Below are positions 59,948 to 64,000 of a DNA stretch of 64,000 nt, one piece after another (the first letter of the stretch is position 1; each line of letters begins with the position of its first letter). The stretch is from Synechococcus sp. JA-3-3Ab. Lineage in GTDB: Bacteria; Cyanobacteriota; Cyanobacteriia; Thermostichales; Thermostichaceae. Location of the stretch: the NCBI RefSeq assembly GCF_000013205.1, contig NC_007775.1, positions 1,484,501 to 1,548,500 of the forward strand, read 5' to 3'. Below the pieces are notes generated by a model. That model saw only the letters and a list, made by a program, of their open reading frames with translations. It did no database searches and was not told where the DNA came from. The position numbers and the translations under genes were made by a program.

Positions 59948-60418
59948 CTAGGGTCTCGGCGCCGTTTTTTTCGGGCTGCCCTGCCACAGGCCAACCAACA
60001 AGCAGGCCACCCCCACGTTGATGGCCACGTCCGCCACGTTAAAGACGGGGAAGCCAATCCAGACGAAGTTGAAAAAATCCACCACATAGCCGTTGAGAAA
60101 GCGGTCGATGCCGTTCCCCATCGCTCCTGCCCAGACCAAGCCGTAGCCCACCTGTTCCCAACGGCCCAGGCTGCTGCCGCGAATCGCCAGCAGCGCCAGC
60201 GCCACCGCTACCCCCAGCGAGACCCACTTGAGGAACTCTGCCGAATCGGCAAATAGGCTCCAAGCGGCGCCGGTATTTTCCACGTAGGTAAGGTGAAACA
60301 CCCCTGGCCACAGCTCGATTTCCGGCCCCGGCAGCAGCCGCTCCACCGCCCAGCGCTTGCTCGCCTGATCCAGGAGCAACCCCAGGATCCCGGCCAGCCA
60401 AAAGCCCGTGTTTTTCAT
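59948..60418 (-). CDS. lspA: Lipoprotein signal peptidase (signal peptidase II)
   Basis: A 156-residue aspartyl protease of the membrane that cleaves prolipoprotein signal peptides before the lipid-bearing Cys. The conserved Asp residues lie in GNGIDRFLNGYVVDFF and FNVADVAINVG; LDQASKRW and LTYVENTGAAW are also typical. Four membrane helices are predicted. It may serve the SLH lipoprotein of this window. It is convergent with cruF, with a 5-base gap. Confidence 0.96.
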   Translation of the reverse strand: MKNTGFWLAGILGLLLDQASKRWAVERLLPGPEIELWPGVFHLTYVENTGAAWSLFADSAEFLKWVSLGVAVALALLAIRGSSLGRWEQVGYGLVWAGAMGNGIDRFLNGYVVDFFNFVWIGFPVFNVADVAINVGVACLLVGLWQGSPKKTAPRP

Positions 60419-60582
60419 GCTTTTTCACCTCACTACGTCCACCGGCAAGAGCGCTCAGAGGAGCACTTTTCCCATCCTGACATCCTCTCTTCTTTTGTGA
60501 GCGGCAAACCGCAGGAGCAAGGTTGGGGAGGGTGGAATAGAAAGCCAGGGAGCCTCAGGCCAGCAATTGTCTGCCTGGAGGG

Positions 60583-60619
60583 CAAAACAAAGAAAAGCGT
60601 CCGGCTAGCTGAGCCGGAC
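60583..60619 (-). terminator. Terminator of the gene at 60656-60880
   Basis: The arms GTCCGGCT (60599-60606) and AGCCGGAC (60612-60619) form an 8-base stem with loop AGCTG. On the minus strand the stem is followed by GCTTTTCTTTGTTTTG, a T-rich tail. It lies 37 bases beyond the small gene's stop. Confidence 0.8.
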
Positions 60620-60655
60620 GGGGATCCTACAGTCTAGAGGAGAGGAAAAGAGCAG

Positions 60656-60880
60656 CTACCGCCCCCGCTGCTCCAGGGATCGGCGCAACTCGCTGGCCAT
60701 CTGTATAAACTCTTGCGGATTGCCCGCCTTGCCGTAGGAGGAGCGATCTTGAACCTTTTTGCCGCTACCTTGGCGGGTGCGGGTGTTGATCAGAGAGCTG
60801 GCCATTTCCAGAAACTTGGCAGGGTTCCCTTCGCTGCTGCCCCGCATCACAAAGGTTCGTCCGGCACGAGTCACTGCCAT
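60656..60880 (-). CDS. Small protein with internal duplication
   Basis: A 74-residue basic protein. Two related segments are seen: NPAKFLEMASSLINTRTRQG (about 19-38) and NPQEFIQMASELRRSLEQRG (about 54-73). A helix in each half would match, suggesting a tandem duplication of a 30-residue unit. No known function, membrane segment or metal motif. The terminator downstream supports a real gene. Confidence 0.65.
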   Translation of the reverse strand: MAVTRAGRTFVMRGSSEGNPAKFLEMASSLINTRTRQGSGKKVQDRSSYGKAGNPQEFIQMASELRRSLEQRGR

Positions 60881-60957
60881 AGCTACCTTGATTCTCAGAA
60901 ACGAAATGCTTGTTCACATCTTCCCACAAGGATCCCAAACCCGCCAGGCCCAGCGCC

Positions 60958-61488
60958 CTATTGGAGATAGCCGTGGCTTCTCAGGCTTTGCATCACCAAG
61001 TCGATACATTCAGAGATGCTTTGCTCGGCGGTTTTGCAGACCACCTCTGGATATTCTGGCGGCTCGTAGGGGTCGTCGATGCCGGTGAAGTGCCGGATGA
61101 GGCCTGCCCGCGCTTTGCGGTAGAGGCCTTTCACATCGCGCTGTTCACAAACTTCCAGGGGGGCGTCCACAAAGACTTCGATGAAGTTGCCGATCTGCTG
61201 CCGCACCTCCTGCCGGGTGGCGCGATAGGGGGAGATGGCCGACACCAGCACGATCACCCCGTGGCGGGTCAGCATCTCTGCCACAAAGCCGATGCGACGA
61301 ACGTTCTCATCCCGATCCGCCCTGCTGAAGCCCAGTTCCTTGCTGAGGTGTTGCCGCACCAGGTCTCCATCGAGCACTTCCACCGGCAACCCCAAAGCCT
61401 GTAACTGCTGGGCGACACCGCAGCTCAGGGTGGTTTTGCCCGCGCCGCTGAGCCCCGTAAACCAGACCGTTACCCCCCGCCGCCCCAT
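60958..61488 (-). CDS. cysC: Adenylyl-sulfate kinase
   Basis: A 176-residue kinase phosphorylating adenylyl sulfate to PAPS for sulfate assimilation. The P-loop is [34 protein letters not shown] and [11 protein letters not shown] are family motifs. Residues 95-130 bind the nucleotide. I chose the ATG at 61488; one at 61566 has GAGGGAGA directly upstream but leaves no room for a divergent argD promoter. No other cys gene is nearby. Confidence 0.93.
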   Translation of the reverse strand: MGRRGVTVWFTGLSGAGKTTLSCGVAQQLQALGLPVEVLDGDLVRQHLSKELGFSRADRDENVRRIGFVAEMLTRHGVIVLVSAISPYRATRQEVRQQIGNFIEVFVDAPLEVCEQRDVKGLYRKARAGLIRHFTGIDDPYEPPEYPEVVCKTAEQSISECIDLVMQSLRSHGYLQ

Positions 61489-61578
61489 GGGTGTAGATCC
61501 CTTCTCCTTGGGCTTTGCCAGAATATCATCCCCCGCCCAGAGTGATACACTCGAGACATTGTCCATTCTCCCTCTGCC

Positions 61579-62835
61579 ATGCCGCCGCTAAGCGCTTCTC
61601 TTATCGACTTGGGCTCCGGGACAACCGCCGAGCTGTTCGACCGGCATGTGATGTCCACCTACGCTCGCTATCCTTTGACCCTGGTGCGGGGGGAAGGCTG
61701 CCGGGTTTGGGACGAAGAAGGGCGCGAGTACCTGGATTTTGTGGCTGGCATTGCCACCTGCACGCTGGGCCATGCCCACCCCGCTTGGATCCAGGCGCTG
61801 ACTCAGCAAGCGCAACAGTTGCACCATGTTTCCAACCTCTACTACAACCGGCCTCAGGCGCAACTGGCCCAATGGCTGACCCAGCACTCCTGTGCCGATA
61901 AGGTTTTTTTCTGCAACTCAGGGGCAGAGGCCAACGAAGGCGCCATCAAGCTGGCCCGCAAATATGCCCATACGGTGCGCGGGATCCAAGCTCCGGTGAT
62001 CCTCACCGCCCAGGCTAGCTTTCATGGACGCACCCTGGCTGCCCTCACCGCTACCGGCCAGCCGAAATACCAAAAAGACTTTGCCCCGCTGGTGCCCGGC
62101 TTCGACTACGTTCCCTACAACGATATCGAGGGTACGGCGGCAGTGCTGGAGCGTTGGGGCGAGCGGGTGTGTGCCGTGCTGCTGGAGCCGCTGCAGGGAG
62201 AAGGAGGGGTTGTGCCCGGGGATCCCGCCTACTTTCAGTGGCTGCGCCGGGTCTGTAGCGAGCGGGGCATCTTGCTGATGTTGGACGAGGTACAGGTGGG
62301 GCTGGGCCGCACCGGCAGGCTCTGGGGCTACTGCAACCTGGGGATAGAGCCGGATGTGTTTACCCTGGCCAAGGGCCTGGCGGGCGGGATCCCAATTGGC
62401 GCCCTCCTGGCCAAAGACTTTTGCGCCGTGTTCCAGCCGGGGGATCACGCCAGCACCTTCGGCGGCAACCCCCTGGCCTGTGCGGTTGGCCTGGCGGTCT
62501 GCCACACCCTGATGGTCGAGAGCCTGGTTTGGAATGCCCAGCAGACAGGAGCCCATCTGCGCCAGGGTCTATCTCGCTTGGCCAAGCAGTTCCCGCAGCT
62601 TGTGCAGGAGGTGCGCGGCTGGGGCCTGATCCAGGGCCTGGTGATGCGGATCCCGGCGGCTGAGGTGGTCAGGGCGGCCCTGGAGCGAGGGCTGTTGCTG
62701 GTGCCGGCGGGATCCCAGGTGGTGCGCTTGGTGCCCCCCTTGATCGTCACGCCTGCGGAAATTGACGAGGCGCTGGCGCGGCTGGAATCGGCTCTGCAGA
62801 GCTTGGCCCTTGGCAATAGCGGGACGGAGTCCTAG
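61579..62835 (+). CDS. argD: Acetylornithine aminotransferase
   Basis: A 418-residue class III PLP-dependent aminotransferase of arginine synthesis. The PLP lysine lies in [17 protein letters not shown], and [36 protein letters not shown] and [14 protein letters not shown] are typical. The N-terminal [17 protein letters not shown] matches ArgD. It runs divergently from cysC and ends overlapping a small convergent gene by 4 bases. Confidence 0.95.
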   Translation: MPPLSASLIDLGSGTTAELFDRHVMSTYARYPLTLVRGEGCRVWDEEGREYLDFVAGIATCTLGHAHPAWIQALTQQAQQLHHVSNLYYNRPQAQLAQWLTQHSCADKVFFCNSGAEANEGAIKLARKYAHTVRGIQAPVILTAQASFHGRTLAALTATGQPKYQKDFAPLVPGFDYVPYNDIEGTAAVLERWGERVCAVLLEPLQGEGGVVPGDPAYFQWLRRVCSERGILLMLDEVQVGLGRTGRLWGYCNLGIEPDVFTLAKGLAGGIPIGALLAKDFCAVFQPGDHASTFGGNPLACAVGLAVCHTLMVESLVWNAQQTGAHLRQGLSRLAKQFPQLVQEVRGWGLIQGLVMRIPAAEVVRAALERGLLLVPAGSQVVRLVPPLIVTPAEIDEALARLESALQSLALGNSGTES

Positions 62836-63245
62836 CCCTGGCAGACCTGCTGCAAAAAGGCTTGCAGCCGCTGGCGGGCCTCCTGGGGCAGGGGATCCCC
62901 GGCCTGCTCCAGCAGCGGCAGCACCTCCTCGGCGTAGGCCGGGACAAAGCCGGCAGCCGGCCAGAGCAAATCCGAGGTGGATCGCAGGTTCCAAACTTGG
63001 GATCCCTGCTTGAGCAACAGGGGTCGCACCCAAAGCAGAGCTGGGGATCCCGCCTCAAGATTGTGAAGAGAAACCTGAATCAGCTCCACGTAGAGGGTGG
63101 CCTGCGACCCCGGCAAGGCTAGGATGGGGCGGGGTGAGGTGAGGACACTCCCTACTTCCGTCCTCCCAGCAGGCAGAGGACGTCCCCTAATGGGGAGATC
63201 CTCACCAGAGCCACATTGAGCGGGCAGACAGGGCCACAGAGTCAT
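62832..63245 (-). CDS. Cyanobacterial-type hypothetical protein
   Basis: A 137-residue protein. The C-terminal 95 residues look structured: ALPGSQATLYVELIQVSL, LLWVRPLLLKQGSQVWNLR, SDLLWPAAGFVPAYAEEVL and a helical end. Similar proteins seem to occur in other cyanobacteria, but I know no function. The first 35 residues may be leader, but no better start is seen. It is convergent with argD, with a 4-base overlap. Confidence 0.65.
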   Translation of the reverse strand: MTLWPCLPAQCGSGEDLPIRGRPLPAGRTEVGSVLTSPRPILALPGSQATLYVELIQVSLHNLEAGSPALLWVRPLLLKQGSQVWNLRSTSDLLWPAAGFVPAYAEEVLPLLEQAGDPLPQEARQRLQAFLQQVCQG

Positions 63246-63396
63246 GGAACGGCTGGCTTCCGCTTAGGAAAGTTGAGACCAACTACACCTGATCTTAAGG
63301 GATGCCTTCTCAGGTTCTGCGAGGGGATCCCAGATTGCCCATGGTGCTAGTCTTGCAGGCAAGGCTCCTCCAAATTCCTGGAAACCGGATCCCGCC

Positions 63397-64000
63397 ATGA
63401 TGCACACCTTTATCCCGCCCCACCGTTTCTTTCCCTACCTGACCTGGACGGAGATCCAGGCCATGCCCGACAAAGAGAACGTAGTCATCATCCAGCCGGT
63501 GGCCTCAATCGAGCAGCACGGTCCCCATTTGCCCCTGGTGGTAGATGCCTGCATCGGCACGGCAATCATCGGGCGGGCCATGGAAAAACTAGAGCCGGAG
63601 ATCCCGGCCTATGTCCTGCCCACCCAGTGCTACGGCAAGGCCAACGAGCACTGGCATTTCCCCGGCACCATCACCCTCTCGGCGCAAACCCTGATGGCGG
63701 TGTTGACCGAAGTGGCCGAAAGCATTTACCGGGCTGGGTTTCGCAAGCTGGTGTTCCTCAACTCCCACGGCGGCCAGCCCGAGGTGCTGCAGATTGTGGC
63801 CCGCGACCTGCACCAGAAGTACGAAGATTTCCTGCTCTTCCCGGTGTCCGTCTGGCGCGTTCCCCACCAAGGCCAGGAGCTGATGACCGCAAAAGAGCAG
63901 GAATTGGGCATTCACGCCGGAGACGGCGAGACCAGCATGTTGATGTACCTGTTGCCCGAGACGGTGCGCACCGACCGCTTGGTCTGCGAGTACCCCTCGG
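63397..64000 (+). CDS. Creatininase-family metallohydrolase, 3' end beyond the window
   Basis: A frame of at least 201 residues, cut by the right edge. It starts MMHTFIPPHRFFPYLTWTE. The metal site is VASIEQHGPHLPLVVDACIG with Glu, His and Asp, then GKANEHWHFPGTITL and HAGDGETSMLMYLLPE. The family includes creatininase and amide or formamide hydrolases; the usual HAGEWETS is here HAGDGETS, so the metal-ligand pattern is slightly changed. The substrate is not predictable. Confidence 0.88.
   Translation, partial: MMHTFIPPHRFFPYLTWTEIQAMPDKENVVIIQPVASIEQHGPHLPLVVDACIGTAIIGRAMEKLEPEIPAYVLPTQCYGKANEHWHFPGTITLSAQTLMAVLTEVAESIYRAGFRKLVFLNSHGGQPEVLQIVARDLHQKYEDFLLFPVSVWRVPHQGQELMTAKEQELGIHAGDGETSMLMYLLPETVRTDRLVCEYPS

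Overview
The window is a 64 kb piece of a GC-rich cyanobacterial chromosome. Ycf4, NdhB, PII (GlnB) with Amt, IctB, a SigG-type sigma factor, an Ftn2/ZipN-like protein, CruF and a paraslipin all point to an oxygenic phototroph. The octamer GGGATCCC is extremely frequent (I count at least 14 copies in the first 10 kb), which together with the protein set suggests the hot-spring Synechococcus clade typified by the JA strains. That assignment is an inference. I found no rRNA, tRNA or CRISPR array.

Layout. 1-8.6 kb: a truncated HAD-fold protein without catalytic residues, an aldo/keto reductase, CTP synthase, small proteins, a cyclophilin, an unusual HAD-GvpK-GvpJ/A fusion, and ndhB. 8.7-13 kb (minus strand): SigG, an anti-sigma factor without zinc ligands, a Spy/CnrX-like periplasmic coiled-coil protein, a DUF3181-like protein, an SLH lipoprotein, then ycf4. 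13-24.4 kb: a Crp-family regulator, DUF427, an Ftn2-like division protein ending in an SH3b domain, an orphan EcfT, a large GAF protein with a degenerate kinase core, an FMN reductase and a membrane-fused spermidine-synthase-like protein. 24.6-34.6 kb: class II aldolase, small proteins, a decayed receiver domain, SufU, CobM, a frameshifted MATE transporter behind a palindrome-flanked promoter, IspD, and the nitrogen pair glnB-amt with an NtcA box, then IctB. 34.8-43 kb: HolA, then the aa3-type cytochrome oxidase genes (ctaCDE on minus, ctaA and ctaB on plus), followed by a decayed TnpB element. 43-64 kb: TolC, rpsD, gmd, pncB facing a nicotinamidase-like hydrolase, hisZ, gyrB, rimM, a stomatin-like protein, a thioredoxin-reductase-like flavoprotein, a polysaccharide deacetylase, an M23 peptidase, cruF, lspA, cysC, argD and a creatininase-family protein cut by the right edge.

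How genes work together. CtaCDE with CtaA and CtaB make a terminal oxidase and its heme A. GlnB senses nitrogen and carbon status and probably controls the adjacent Amt. SigG, its anti-sigma factor and the periplasmic protein look like one envelope-stress circuit, possibly acting on the SLH lipoprotein downstream. PncB and the isochorismatase-family hydrolase may form an NAD salvage pair.

The most unusual items are the HAD-GvpK-GvpJ/A fusion, the Ftn2-like protein in which SH3b replaces the usual C-terminal domain, the SigG/anti-sigma/CnrX-like module, and the GGGATCCC iteration. Genome decay is visible in the MATE gene, the TnpB element and the receiver-domain relic.
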